A stretch of DNA of 64,000 nucleotides, taken from Megalobrama amblycephala. Lineage: Eukaryota; Chordata; Actinopteri; Cypriniformes; Xenocyprididae. The DNA lies in assembly GCF_018812025.1 (NCBI RefSeq), contig NC_063045.1, positions 61,548,839 through 61,612,838 on the forward strand, written 5' to 3'. A model generated the notes under the pieces. That model saw nothing but the letters and a program-made list of their open reading frames with translations. It did no database searches and was not told the DNA's origin. Positions 1 through 11,370 of this stretch are shown in pieces (the first letter of the stretch is position 1; the number at the start of each line of letters is the position of its first letter). The translations under genes and the position numbers were made by a program.

Positions 1-645
1 GTCAATTTTGCTTCCATAACTTTCAGACCAGTGGAAAGCAAACATCCAAATTACACTTACGTTTCTTTTATTGCACTTTAATCTATTTTATTGCACTTTA
101 ATCTATTTTTCTGTCATATCTTTAAAGAGTTTTTTCTCCACTTCAGCAGCAGTTATATACACCAAACTTTACAGTTTTATTCCTGTCTATATTCTGAAGG
201 TTTTTACTGAGGGGTTTGTTCATAAATCATTTGCCTGATTTTATACATCATTTTATCACTAAAAACAAGATGAGAATGTATTTTCTTCTTGCATATCTTT
301 AAAGAGTTTTTTCTGCACTTCAGCAGCAGTTACATACACCAAACTTTACAGTTTTATTCCTGTCTATATTCTGAAGGTTTTTACTGAGGGGTTTGTTCAT
401 AAATCATTTGCCTGATTTTATATGACATTTTATTATCAAAAACATGGTGAAAATTTATTTTTTCTGTCATATCTTTAAAGCGCTTTTTCTGCACTTCAGC
501 AGCAGTTACATACACCAAACTTTACAGTTTTATTCCTGTCTATATTCTGATGGTTTTTACTGAGGGGTTTGTTCATAAATTATTTGCCTGATTTTATAAA
601 ACATTTTATTACTAAAAAATATGGTGAAAATTAATGTTTTTTTCT
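1..645. repeat. Tandem repeat, ~177-bp unit, about 3.3 copies
   Basis: The phrase catatctttaaag recurs near positions 115, 292 and 468, giving a period of 176-177 bp. Each unit also holds an ACTTCAGCAGCAGTTA segment and TACTGAGGGGTTTGTTCATA. The copies are roughly 90% alike by eye and the last fades out after about 645. The array lies in the intron upstream of the penultimate sgsm1-like exon. No coding potential is visible. Confidence 0.85.
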
Positions 646-1109
646 GGTTGTTGATAGTATTTTCTGATTTATGGAGTGATAAAAAGAGAAATCCAAAATC
701 CCCTCAGTAAAAACCTTTAACTCTAATATGCCAACAAAATGAAAGAATAATTTTGAATCTGGATATATCAAATGTTCAGATTAATGTTCTGGAAATGTAT
801 ACAAAATAGTGCATATTTAATTCGGTAATGCCTCATTTCCATATTTAGACATAACATTTAAAAAACCTTTTGTAATTTAAAACAATTAGAAAAGTCTTAA
901 CATACTGTGATTAATCAACTGGGGAAGTATGGTGATATCTGTTAGTTAACAAGTTTACCATATTCACCTGTAGTGTCTTGCCTTAAAATGATTTTTGAAG
1001 AATCTTTTTTTCTGCAATTAATTTTGGTGCCACTAGTGCTGCAAAACTTACACACTTTCCAACTGATGTACTTAAAGTGAGTGAATCCTTTTGTTTTCCT
1101 CTTTCTAAG
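646..1109 (+). other. Intron sequence upstream of sgsm1-like exon
   Basis: This is AT-rich sequence with no open frame that looks coding. It ends in a pyrimidine-rich stretch followed by AG (1108-1109), a good acceptor for the exon that starts at 1110. I see nothing else in it. Confidence 0.6.
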
Positions 1110-1277
1110 AAATGGTGTATGATGATGTGTTCTCTGTGTGGGAGACCATCTGGGCCGCCCGTTACGCCTCGTCTGAGCACTTTGTGCTCTTCATCGCACT
1201 GGCATTGGTTGAGCTGTACCGAGACATTATTCTGGAGAACAACATGGATTTCACAGACATCATCAAGTTCTTTAACG
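1110..1277 (+). CDS. sgsm1: SGSM-family Rab-GAP (TBC domain), penultimate coding exon
   Basis: This exon encodes the end of a TBC Rab GTPase-activating domain. After two bases that finish a codon from the previous exon, 55 codons read [18 protein letters not shown]..., then [19 protein letters not shown] and [13 protein letters not shown]. This WE-x-IWAAR / [14 protein letters not shown] / [12 protein letters not shown] pattern is, as I know the family, that of the small G protein signalling modulators (SGSM1/SGSM2, RUN+TBC proteins that act on RAP and RAB GTPases). The acceptor is AG at 1108-1109 and the donor GTACGC at 1278. The exon enters and leaves in phase 1. The catalytic Arg and Gln fingers lie in exons upstream of the window. 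I prefer sgsm1 over sgsm2 only because mammalian SGSM1 belongs to the same ancestral linkage block as TRIAP1. The family is fairly sure; the paralogue is not. Confidence 0.75.
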
Positions 1278-1778
1278 GTACGCTGACTATTAAATGTCTA
1301 TCAAATGCAGTGATGCAAAATCCCACAATAGCTGTTTCCTTCCACCTATTTTTATGCACATTTTGGGTTATCGCATAAAAAAAGCTGGATAGAAATGCCA
1401 AGATGCACATAAATTCTAAAAATGTTCATAAAAATGTATGAGGTGGATATTTTTTATCCGATTAGAAGACATAAACTATGATGGAAATACATTTACCAAA
1501 TAAATACCTTTTAGAAAAAACTTTTAGAACAGAGACTGTGATTGGATAAATGGACTAACCAGTGGATTAATCACATCACATCATCTCAAATGTTGGTTTG
1601 GTCATTCTGAAATACCTGAGCCAAATTCTGTCATCAAAACTGAATGAAAATTGATTGAAACAGAGCTTTATTTGCAAATGTTTTATGCGATTTTCCAATT
1701 TTGTGCATATGTTAAAATCCCAACTTGAGATGAAAACATTGCTAATGACATGCTGTTGATTATTATGTTGTCAAATAG
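1278..1778 (+). other. sgsm1: sgsm1-like last intron
   Basis: This is a 501-bp AT-rich intron between a GT donor at 1278 and an AG acceptor at 1777-1778. The two exons join in frame as ...KFFN-E-MAEHHD. No repeat or second gene is visible in it. Confidence 0.75.
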
Positions 1779-1867
1779 AAATGGCTGAACATCATGATGT
1801 CCCAAAGCTGCTGGTCATGGCTCGAGACCTGGTGCACAAGGTCCAGATCCTGATTGAGAACAAGTGA
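1779..1867 (+). CDS. sgsm1: SGSM-family Rab-GAP, terminal coding exon
   Basis: Two bases complete a Glu codon with the G left over from the previous exon. Then 28 codons read [20 protein letters not shown]..., ending in VQILIENK and TGA (1865-1867). A C-terminal helix of the form ARDLVxKVQxLIENK followed directly by the stop is what I expect at the C-terminus of SGSM1/SGSM2, so the protein is not truncated. Other TBC proteins such as TBC1D15/16/17/25 have different, longer tails and fit less well. Confidence 0.75.
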
Positions 1868-2261
1868 TTCAACCTCCTTCTCATTCTGCCTTCCATTATC
1901 AGTCTAAAGACGCTCTGTGTCTGTTTTTGGCCATTATGAGAAAACAAAACCCTAAGCTACAGTAAATGCCAAACCAGTGTTTTCATCTGCCCAGATTTTA
2001 ATGTTAATATTTATTATATTTAATATTATAGAGTATGTATATTGAAATAGGAAGTTGGGGTGGGACATATCAGTGTTTTTTTTTTTTTTTTTAAATAGCC
2101 CATTTGATTGGAAAACAATGAGTGCAAGATGAGAAACATTTAAAATCCCTATACATACAGTTTATTTAGTCAGATTAGCACTGACATGTAAATGGACTCA
2201 AAGCTAAAGACATAAACTACAAGCCACAAAACACTGATTTTGATTTCATGGGGTCTGTAAG

Positions 2262-2267
2262 AATAAA
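2262..2267 (+). promoter_or_regulatory. sgsm1: Candidate polyadenylation signal AATAAA (proximal)
   Basis: This is a canonical hexamer about 395 bp after the sgsm1-like stop codon. AT-rich sequence makes chance hexamers common, so this is only a candidate. Confidence 0.3.
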
Positions 2268-2822
2268 TATGACTAAGAATATATCAGAGATAATGAGAGC
2301 TATTATAGAAAAAATTTAGGATACTTGGAGAATAGTTTTATACAAGGTTGTGGATGTAAACAAATAACTATGAAATATATAAAGATGATCTATGAATGGC
2401 AGTGACGTGCGACTCAATGACTCAGATTTTCTAAAAGCACAAAGTAATGCTGTATATTTATTTATTTTTTAAATGTATGAAAATTAAACATAATCATTAT
2501 TGCAGATGTTTAACGTACTTCACACATCACTTCATGATATTTGCACGGAAAAATTGCTGTCAGGTTTATCAGACTCAAATGGGGATGAAAGTGAATTATT
2601 GTAATTTTCAGCGGGGTGAAAATCAGCTCATATTTGACCTCAAATACCAAGGAAAAAATAAGAAATTATATTTGCATTCTACTTTTAGGAATATCAAGAT
2701 TTTTGCATATTTGCAAAAATATACTAAAATATATAAAATCATTATTGTAATGCATTTTTTATTTAAATTAGCAGAAAGGCTGTAGAATAAACACTATCCT
2801 GATATAAATTGAAATCATAATT

Positions 2823-2825
<3 letters not shown>

Positions 2826-2876
<51 letters not shown>
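2826..2876. repeat. (TA)n microsatellite followed by (GA)n
   Basis: About 25 uninterrupted TA dinucleotides, then GAGAGAGAGA. Confidence 0.95.
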
Positions 2877-2889
<13 letters not shown>

Positions 2890-3066
2890 TCACATTACAG
2901 TAATGAAAAAACTAAGAAATTGTACAATAAATAAAAAAAAAACTAAGAAATTAAATGTGCATTCTACTTTTAGGAGCATTAAGATTTTTGCATATTTGCA
3001 AAAATATAGTAAATCATTATTGTAATACATTTTTTATTTAAATGAGCAAAAGGTTTGATCTAAATC

Positions 3067-3069
<3 letters not shown>

Positions 3070-3122
<53 letters not shown>
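3070..3122. repeat. (TA)n microsatellite
   Basis: About 26 TA units. Sequence flanking this tract (CATTCTACTTTTAGGA..., TTTTTGCATATTTGCAAAAATAT) also occurs before the 2826 tract, so the segment around each tract appears to be a ~300-bp duplicated block. Confidence 0.9.
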
Positions 3123-3125
<3 letters not shown>

Positions 3126-4011
3126 CAGTAAAAAAAATATTATTTATTTATTTAGACTGTAAAAATCTCTTAAAAATAGGCTGAATTTTCTTTATGCAAA
3201 GAAAATTATTATTATTATTTTTTTCTTCCTTTTGATTTTGAGGTAAAATGTGACCTGGCCATGTTCACTCATTTACCGTCAGGTTTTTTCATCACTCAGA
3301 TAATCTGTTGTGCTGCTACACAATGACGTACCTCACTCAGTGAACCAACTCTACTGTAAAAACAATCGATCACCAGAGATATTTTCATTTGTATGTATCT
3401 TTTTGCCTTAAGTTTCTCTGTTCAGGGACGTGTGTGGTGGGCGCTTGTCACGAAGTACATTACAGATGTTCATGTTTATCTGATACAGTATATGCCATAT
3501 AGATGTGTGTGTGTGTGTGCGCGAGGGAGTGTGTACAGATTGTGCTCTACTACCAGCAGCCAAACTTTTGTATGGTGTCCCAAACTTTTAGCACTTGTTA
3601 GATTTGATGTGATTGTAGTAACCCGCTAAAACACGTGTAATTCAGAGCGACCGGATGAAGTGTCATCAACACTAACTCCCCCATCATATGCCATATGATC
3701 TCTTTATCATCTCTCTCTGTATGTATTGCTGTTTTATGCCCTGTAACATTAGCTTACATTGAATGACGCTGTATGTAGCTCACAATATAACAATATCTAC
3801 AAATGTTGGACGTGTGAATTGTAAAAACTTCAACTGATCAATGTATTCGGCTCACAGCCTCAGTGACACGAACTACAGACAACATTAGACACAAAAGATT
3901 TGTTGAAATTGTATTGGAAACCTATATATTTTTATTGTACTCTGTGAAACTATATAGTATATTGTCAGAATACTGCGTGATGCATATGATATAATCTGTA
4001 TTATAATATTT

Positions 4012-4017
4012 AATAAA
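4012..4017 (+). promoter_or_regulatory. sgsm1: Candidate polyadenylation signal AATAAA (distal)
   Basis: This canonical hexamer is followed by a GT-rich/T-rich downstream element, the arrangement expected of a working vertebrate poly(A) site. It would give the sgsm1-like transcript a 3'UTR of about 2.15 kb. Confidence 0.4.
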
Positions 4018-4259
4018 TGTATGTGTTGACTGTTTTTCGTGATGCATCATGCTTTACTTAACTGTTGGGAAAATATACATGCATATATAATGTACATCAT
4101 GTAAAAATTTATTATTCAAGTGCCTTTGTACAGACAATATCAGAAATATATTAAATATACAACATTTAATAACAAATCTATAATGAAATGCTGAGCACGA
4201 TACAAATGAAATACTAATGAAATGCATAACACCACAAAAAAAAAAAAACAACTCATGTA

Positions 4260-4815
4260 TTTCTCCAGTAAATACATGTTCCTTTTTTTCTATTTATTTA
4301 TGTGAAGAATGAAATGGTTCAACTTCAGGTAAGTACTGACCTTCAGCACTTTGCTATTTTTATCAACTATTTTTATTTATTTATTTATTTTTCTGAGGAA
4401 TGAAATGGTTCTATTTCTTCAGTAAATATTGACCTTTAATACTTTAATATTTTTATTAACTATTTTTATTTATTTATTTTTCTGAAGAATGAAATTGTTC
4501 CTCATTCTTCAGTAAATATTGACCTTCGGCACTTTGCTATTTTTATTAAGGATTTATTTATTTATTATTTTTCTGAAGAATGAAATGGTTCTACTTCAGT
4601 AAATATTGACCTTCGGTACTTTGCTATTTTTATTTATTTATTTATTTTTCTGAAGCATGAAATGGTTCTAAGTCTTCAGTAAATATTGACCTTCACTTTG
4701 CTATTTTTATTAACTATTTTTCTATTTTATTTATTAATTTATTATTTTTGTGGAGAATTAAATGGTTCTACGTCTTCAGTAAATGTGGACCTTTTGCACT
4801 TTCCTAACTATTTTA
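4260..4815. repeat. Imperfect tandem repeat, ~80-115-bp unit, about six copies
   Basis: Each unit has GAATGAAATGGTTC, then CAGTAAATATTGACCTT, then GCACTTTGCTATTTTTAT and a TTTATTTATTT tail of variable length. The variable tail accounts for the changing period. The array lies between the probable sgsm1 3' end and the LINE fragment. Not coding. Confidence 0.85.
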
Positions 4816-4956
4816 AAGTGTGAAATGGTTTTGTAAAAAGATTTAAAAGAGGAATCACTGTTATTGATTAACAGAGATGGTCTAAATGCCAGTATTACAT
4901 ATTTTTCTGTAATAATATTTCATTTTATTTTTTTGTTGATAATTTATTTTAGTCCC

Positions 4957-6009
<1,053 letters not shown>

Positions 6010-6440
6010 TGGCCTGATGTTCACCTGAACGTGACCGGATGTTGATTTATTTGAACAAGGACAGATGTGTTGCCTTCATCAGGACTGCATCGCTGACCCT
6101 TTGATGGACACTAAAACTGTACATTCAGTGCATTGCTTATTCAATAGGGATTGTGTGGCATGTTTGAGCTGTCAGCATCACTGAGGCTTTTTAAACATGC
6201 GGGGAGATGCATGTGTGGGTTAAAATGAAACCAGCCAGACTGTCACGTGCCTCAGAAGATGTTTGTTAATGTAAAACATATACATATGAGCTCGTGTTGT
6301 TCGGGTGCTTTATTTTTACTTTCATTATTTTTTTTAATTGCAAGCCAACAATGAAAACTATTGTTTCACTTCTGTCCGACTGAACACTGGTACCAGTTTG
6401 TTTTGAGTGTAATATATTTAAATTAATTAAAGAAAGACTA
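6010..6440 (+). other. triap1: triap1 3'UTR
   Basis: Non-coding sequence after the stop. No AATAAA is seen close by; a variant ATTAAA at 6426-6431 is the best candidate signal, which would give a ~430-bp 3'UTR. Confidence 0.4.
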
Positions 6441-6515
6441 TAAATGGATTTCAGGTAGTGATGCATGGGAGGAACGAAGCTTTTTGAATATTTGCTAAAC
6501 CAATTAATTTGAGAT

Positions 6516-6519
<4 letters not shown>

Positions 6520-6563
<44 letters not shown>

Positions 6564-6569
6564 TGTGAC

Positions 6570-6629
<60 letters not shown>

Positions 6630-6678
6630 CTATCTCAAATTATTGGTATATATAATATATATATATATTAATTGTGAC

Positions 6679-6738
<60 letters not shown>
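6520..6738. repeat. TA-rich microsatellite block with internal duplication
   Basis: Three long TA tracts are separated by a repeated TTAATTGTGACGACTT segment and by an inverted pair (GAGATAGAGA ... TCTCTATCTC). Slippage plus a ~110-120-bp local duplication explains the layout. Confidence 0.9.
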
Positions 6739-6740
<2 letters not shown>

Positions 6741-6985
6741 AAGAGTTTCGTTGCAAAACGAGATAACGCCGTTTTTTTAATTTTTCAAAAATCTTGTTTT
6801 TTGGTTGTGCATTCCAATTAATATTAATTCAACTGCAGTTGGTTTGTTTTGATTTAAACCTTCATAACTTAACAAATACAGCTAAGTAGCACCATAAAAC
6901 AAAATAATAACATGATAACATAATAAACATGTTTTGACAAAAATGTTAAAAACGGAGTTATCTCGTTTTGCAACGAAACTCTTCA
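6739..6985. mobile_element. 247-bp MITE with ~36-bp inverted repeats, mariner/Tc1-like size
   Basis: The left end reads TGAAGAGTTTCGTTGCAAAA and the right end is its reverse complement, ending ...GCAACGAAACTCTTCA. The inverted similarity continues through GAGATAACGCCGTTTTT. It sits in TA repeats, so a TA target duplication is possible but cannot be told from its surroundings. No open frame. Confidence 0.8.
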
Positions 6986-7006
6986 TATATACAGTATATG
7001 TATAAA

Positions 7007-7009
<3 letters not shown>

Positions 7010-7048
<39 letters not shown>
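7010..7048. repeat. (TG)n microsatellite
   Basis: About 19 TG dinucleotides. Confidence 0.95.
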
Positions 7049-7052
<4 letters not shown>

Positions 7053-7296
7053 TGTACAAGAACAATAGAAAACAAGACATGTATCTAAATAAATAAATAA
7101 AACAAGAGCCAGAGGGGGAAAAAATAAAGTTATGCAAAGTTAAACATTGAAAGCAATATTTGACTTTTCAAAGATTTTTTTTGTTTTTGATGCCCATCAA
7201 AGACGAAACACAGGAATTATAGTCTATCAGAAAAAGCAGGTTCTTAAGGCCGAAATAACAATAACGCAAACGAACGATAATGGTCTGTTTATTCTG

Positions 7297-7809
7297 TATG
7301 GAAGCCTGTTTCTGCCACAAAATAAAAAAATAAAAACAGTAATTGCGACTTTTTATCTCAGAATTCAGACTTTTTTTCTCGCAATTCTGACTTTTTTCTC
7401 GCAATTGTGTGTTTATATCTCACGATTCTTATTTTTTTTCTTACAATTGTGAGTTATAAAGTCACAATTCTGAGATATAAACTTGCAATTGTGAGAAAAA
7501 AGTCAGAACTGCGAGAAAAAAAAAGTTAGAATTGTGACGACTTTATATCATGCAATTGCGAGTTTATATCTCACAATTCTGACATTTTTTCTTGCGATTC
7601 GGACTTTTATAAAGTCAAAATTCTGAGCTCGCTATTGTGAGAAAAAAAGTCAGAATTGTGAGAAAAAAGTTCGAATTGCGAGAAAAAAAAAAGTCAGAAT
7701 TGTGACTTTATAACTTGCAATTGTGAGAAAAAAAGTCAGAATTCTGAGATAAAAAGTCGCAATTACTGTTTTTATTTTTTTTATTTAGTGGCTGAAACAG
7801 GCTTCCATA
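7297..7809. mobile_element. 513-bp palindromic MITE, 6-bp TSD ATTCTG
   Basis: The ends are TATGGAAGCCTGTTTC... and ...GAAACAGGCTTCCATA, and inverted identity runs at least 80 bp inward (AAAACAGTAATTGCGACTTT and onward). ATTCTG occurs immediately before (7291-7296) and after (7810-7815). The interior is a repetitive mix of CTCGCAATTCTGACTTTTTT-type phrases in both orientations. Right-end copies recur at 12230-12368 and 13034-13112. No transposase. Confidence 0.85.
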
Positions 7810-7883
7810 ATTCTGCGGTTTTAAAGTGTGTACTTTTTTTTGCTGTTCTTGTTGTATTTACATGGGTTTAACCAGCAGATGTC

Positions 7884-9072
7884 TACGGTGGCCCAGTAGT
7901 GCACAACACAACGAAATTAAAAAAGCAAACATAAGTTCACAACACAACGGAAACAAGCCACAACACAACGAAATAAAGCCACAACACAACGGAATAAGCC
8001 ACAACACAACGGAATTAAACCACAACACAACGGAATAAGCCACAACACAACGGAATCAAGCCACAACACAACGGAATCAAGCCACAACACAACGGAATAA
8101 GCCACAACACAACGGAATTAAACCACAACACAACGGAATAAGCCACAACACAACGGAATCAAGCCACAACACAACGGAATCAAGCCACAACAACGGAATC
8201 AAGCCACAACACAACGGAATCAAGCCACAACACAACGGAATTAAGCCACAACACAACGGAATCAAGCCACAACACAACGGAAATGCTCCCGACCACTTGG
8301 GGGCTCTCAGAGCTTGGTAATATTACTATTCCTTGCCACTGTTCTATAAAGTCGACAGTTTTACAAAGATATCAATACCATGATTAGTTTTAAGTATGTA
8401 AGCATTGTATATCGACATGGTATATTAATTAAAAATCAACTACGTTCACAATAGCTTCATATTTATACTTGTGAATGATTTGACGCGATACCACGGCGCA
8501 TGATAAAGGGAACATCCACCAATTCCACCAAGTGGTTAAAACGTATAATTTGTATTCATTAAAATTACTTTTAACATTTAAAAACAGACATGTTCAAATT
8601 CCAAAGGTTGTTAGTTCCTGTTGGTAAGACTGACAAGCTTTGGAATTTGAATATGTCTGTTTTTAAATGTTAAAAGTAATTTTAATGAATACAAATTATA
8701 CGTTTTAACCACTTAGTGGGATTGGCAGACGTTCCCTTCATCATGCGCTGTGGTAGCGCGTCAAATCATTCACAAGTATAGGCCTAAATATGAAGGTATT
8801 TTGCACGTAGGTGATATTGAATTAATATTTCATGTCGATATGCAGTGGTTACATACTGTTTAAACTAATCGTGGTATTGATATTACTGCCGACTCTATAG
8901 AACAGTGGCAAGGAAAACTAACTTTACCGAGCTCTGAGAGCCCCCTAGTGGTCGGGAGCATTTCCGTTGTGTTGTGGCTCGATTTCGTTGTGTTGTGTCT
9001 CGATTTCGTTGTGTTGTGAACTTATGTTTGCTTTTTTAATTTCGTTGTGTTGTGCACTACTGGGCCACCGTA
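7884..9072. mobile_element. 1.19-kb fold-back element with ~550-bp inverted arms
   Basis: The ends are TACGGTGGCCCAGTAGTGCA... and its reverse complement ...CACTACTGGGCCACCGTA. The arms stay complementary almost to the centre, where a ~28-base loop lies at about 8609-8636 between AAATTCCAAAG and CTTTGGAATTT. GATGTC flanks both sides (7878-7883, 9073-9078). A paralogous copy of the flanks at 12367-12856 lacks the element and reads AGCAGATGTCCTCAGC, which is the empty site and confirms a 6-7-bp target duplication. The element carries no transposase. I cannot name the superfamily. Confidence 0.85.
7895..8280. repeat. ~21-bp minisatellite inside the left arm of the fold-back element
   Basis: About 18 units of CCACAACACAACGGAATCAAG with one-base and short-deletion variants (GGAATAAG, GGAATTAAA). 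The right arm (about 8965-9060) holds only about three reverse-complement units, so the array expanded after the arms formed. Open frames here in several phases are repeat artefacts. Confidence 0.92.
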
Positions 9073-9525
9073 GATGTCCTCAGCATGCTATGTTTCAAGT
9101 GAATAGCTAATGTAATAATCGATCTAATCCAACAGTGAATTTGGCTGATGAAGTCAATATAGTGGAATAAAAACAACGCCTAGTCTTTTTCACTGCAACT
9201 TCAAAGGAAGCAAGACAATGTTGTCGAAACTAGCACTGGATACCTGAGGTAATTTTATGTTACACAGTTTGCTAGCCTAGCATAATGACCTCATCGTTAA
9301 TACTTCTCACCATTTATTCCGAGGGTATGGCCGATTGATTTCCATATATCCATTTTCTTTAAACTATCCTTGAAAAGGGGGTTTGACTTGTCAAACAGTG
9401 GTGGCTTTTTCTGGACCTCGCGATTCTCTGCAATGTCATCCGCCATTTTAAATGCACAAGCACTTAAATTAGAATGGATTCGGATAGGCTTTCAGTGTTT
9501 TATCGTTTAAGAGCTGGAAAAAGTC
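9073..9525. repeat. Segmental duplicate, copy A (paralogous to 12467-12856)
   Basis: From CCTCAGCATGCTATGTTTC through GGGGGTTTGACTTGTCAAAC to TTAGAATGGATTC this segment matches 12467-12856 at roughly 90% or more by eye. Together with 7740-7883 on the other side of the fold-back element it forms one duplicated block. Not coding. Confidence 0.85.
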
Positions 9526-10520
9526 GTTTTGAAAATCCCAACGATATCTTTTCTCTGTATTGTTATCGGGTGTGGACTCTGTTATTCTTTTATATTTAGA
9601 ATGATTTTTAGAGCTATATCTTTATCATTCTTGGTGTGAATGGGCCTTTACACAAAAAAATTGCATTGGTGAATAAAAAAAATAAAAATATTAACAATGT
9701 AGGCCTACTGAATACGAGAATTTTGAAAAATAATATTAAAAGTAGTATTATTCTGACATTTGTTTTTTTTTTCTGGGGGAAACAAACACGTGACGCGAAG
9801 CTGAGCTCATGAATATTAATTATATAACCAACGATCGGCCACTAGCCCTCCCTGATTGGCTGAAACACCGGTCTTCGTGACTCATCAAGAAAAGTTGAGA
9901 AAACGATTTATTTTGTTACATACGTGATTATATGGTTAGCTGTATTATTTTATTTGCATTTAGCATCATTCTTCCCACAACTCAGCTTATCCCACACGAT
10001 CTATCTTTGAGGGATGTTTGTATATTAATGTTTTAGCCAGTAGATGGCACTATTTGACCACGCCATTTCTACTGTGAGTGAAGGTCAAGTCCTTCACCCT
10101 GATGGAAAACTAATCTTACCTGAACATTTTGTGCAAAATAACACACAACAGCGATTGACGTCTAATGCTTTTGTTCTGAAGCAAGTCACCATTTGATGTC
10201 ATCAACTAGGAGGAATTTGCCGGTATTCAATCTTATGAAAGCTAAGATGGGAAAAAATGACATTGTGTCACCGGCATGAGCCGGGCGTCTCCGGCATAGA
10301 TGTGCAATGACATATTTGGATTATTACAGCTTTATTCCATCACAGCACAGCAGTTATTGTTAGTTAGTTTAAAAAAAGACCTATGAAATGTGACGCATTA
10401 TGAAAGAAACTCAGTTATTGTTCTTAGAAATGACATCAGACATGTAAATAATAGTTTTTCCTCTCACATTTCCCTCAGAAAAATGGAAATACTACTAATA
10501 AAATAAAGAAATAACTCGAT
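9526..10520. other. Intergenic, no gene seen
   Basis: This is AT-rich sequence upstream of the pdlim5 promoter. I see no convincing exon, RNA gene or bounded repeat in it. Confidence 0.5.
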
Positions 10521-10790
10521 CTATTCCCCTTACGCGCTGTCAGCCTCTCAATCTGTCCATCATCGTGACGTCAGAGCGTCAGTGCCGCGGAGAGAATTTC
10601 CTCCAGCGCGTGTTAAAGGGGCGGAAGTCAGTCAGACAGTGGCTGGAGTTTCTAAAGTCGTTTGCTTCTCTTCCTCACTCACAGTTTGACTCCGCAGCGG
10701 CTCCACAGCACCTCTGAGGTGAGTGACATCAACACGCGCGTTCTCTGGACTTTACGTGGACGCGGCGCGAGACAAGACGCGAATGGAGTT
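10521..10790 (+). promoter_or_regulatory. pdlim5: CpG-rich probable pdlim5 promoter with CRE and GC box
   Basis: This is an isolated CpG-dense stretch in an AT-rich surround. It holds a full palindromic cAMP-response element TGACGTCA at 10566-10573 and a GC-box-like GGGGCGG at 10618-10624, followed by a probable first exon. Position and orientation fit the promoter of the gene whose ATG exon lies 7.3 kb downstream. Promoter identity is inference. Confidence 0.55.
10630..10718 (+). other. pdlim5: Probable non-coding first exon of pdlim5
   Basis: Sequence just downstream of the CpG-rich promoter ends in CACCTCTGAG followed by GTGAGTGA, a near-perfect donor (GT at 10719). No ATG opens a useful frame here, in line with a 5'UTR exon spliced to the ATG exon near 17983. 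The 5' limit is a guess. Confidence 0.5.
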
Positions 10791-11370
10791 TATAAAAATA
10801 AAAAAAAATCTTAATCTGATCCGATTTGAAGTTCTTGTTAGTTATAAACAATTATTATGAAGAGGATTTACATCGTGAAATTATTAATAAGTAAAAAACA
10901 ATGCGCCTGTATTAAGGTAACGTTCATCAGTGGTTGACGGTTAACTTTTGAATTAAGTTTGACGGTTGGGTTTTTGTTTTTTAAATTAAGTTTGACGGTT
11001 GGGTTTTGTTTTTTATTTCGCGCGCTGTCAGTTATGAAAGGTGAAGCGGTTTGTGATTGACTCAACAAGGAAGTAGTTTTGTTCTCGTGAAGTTTCACGA
11101 GGGTGCGTCAAAACAACGCTAAATAAGTGGCGTAGATTTAGTTATTTCAGCACTAGGATGTACTTGATAAGATTTGATTACAGTGTCTGTCATTGAATGT
11201 GGTGTCATTAATTCTGTCCTTGAGAGAAGCTGTTTGAAATCAGAAACTAAACGGAAAAGTTAATACGTAAGGTGAAAAGAGTGTGGTGTTGTTTATTTGT
11301 GCTTCACTTTAGCAGTCGAAGTCCTCATGATGCGAGTTTGAGGTAGTTCTTCTGCTCTAAAACTGATGGA

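Larger units (their letters stand above)
1868..4035 (+). other. sgsm1: Probable long 3'UTR of the sgsm1-like gene
   Basis: No coding frame is credible between the TGA and triap1. The stretch contains poly-T (2078-2092), two TA-dinucleotide tracts and a short TG tract near 3506. Possible AATAAA signals lie at 2262, 2786 and 4012. The last is followed within 30 bases by a GT-rich stretch (TGTATGTGTTGACTG), which makes it the best candidate 3' end. The assignment is inference; transcript data would settle it. Confidence 0.4.

Noticed and set aside
7826..8277. Cys-Gly-Leu-rich frames on the minus strand
   Set aside because: Artefacts of the CAACACAACGGAAT minisatellite in the fold-back element.
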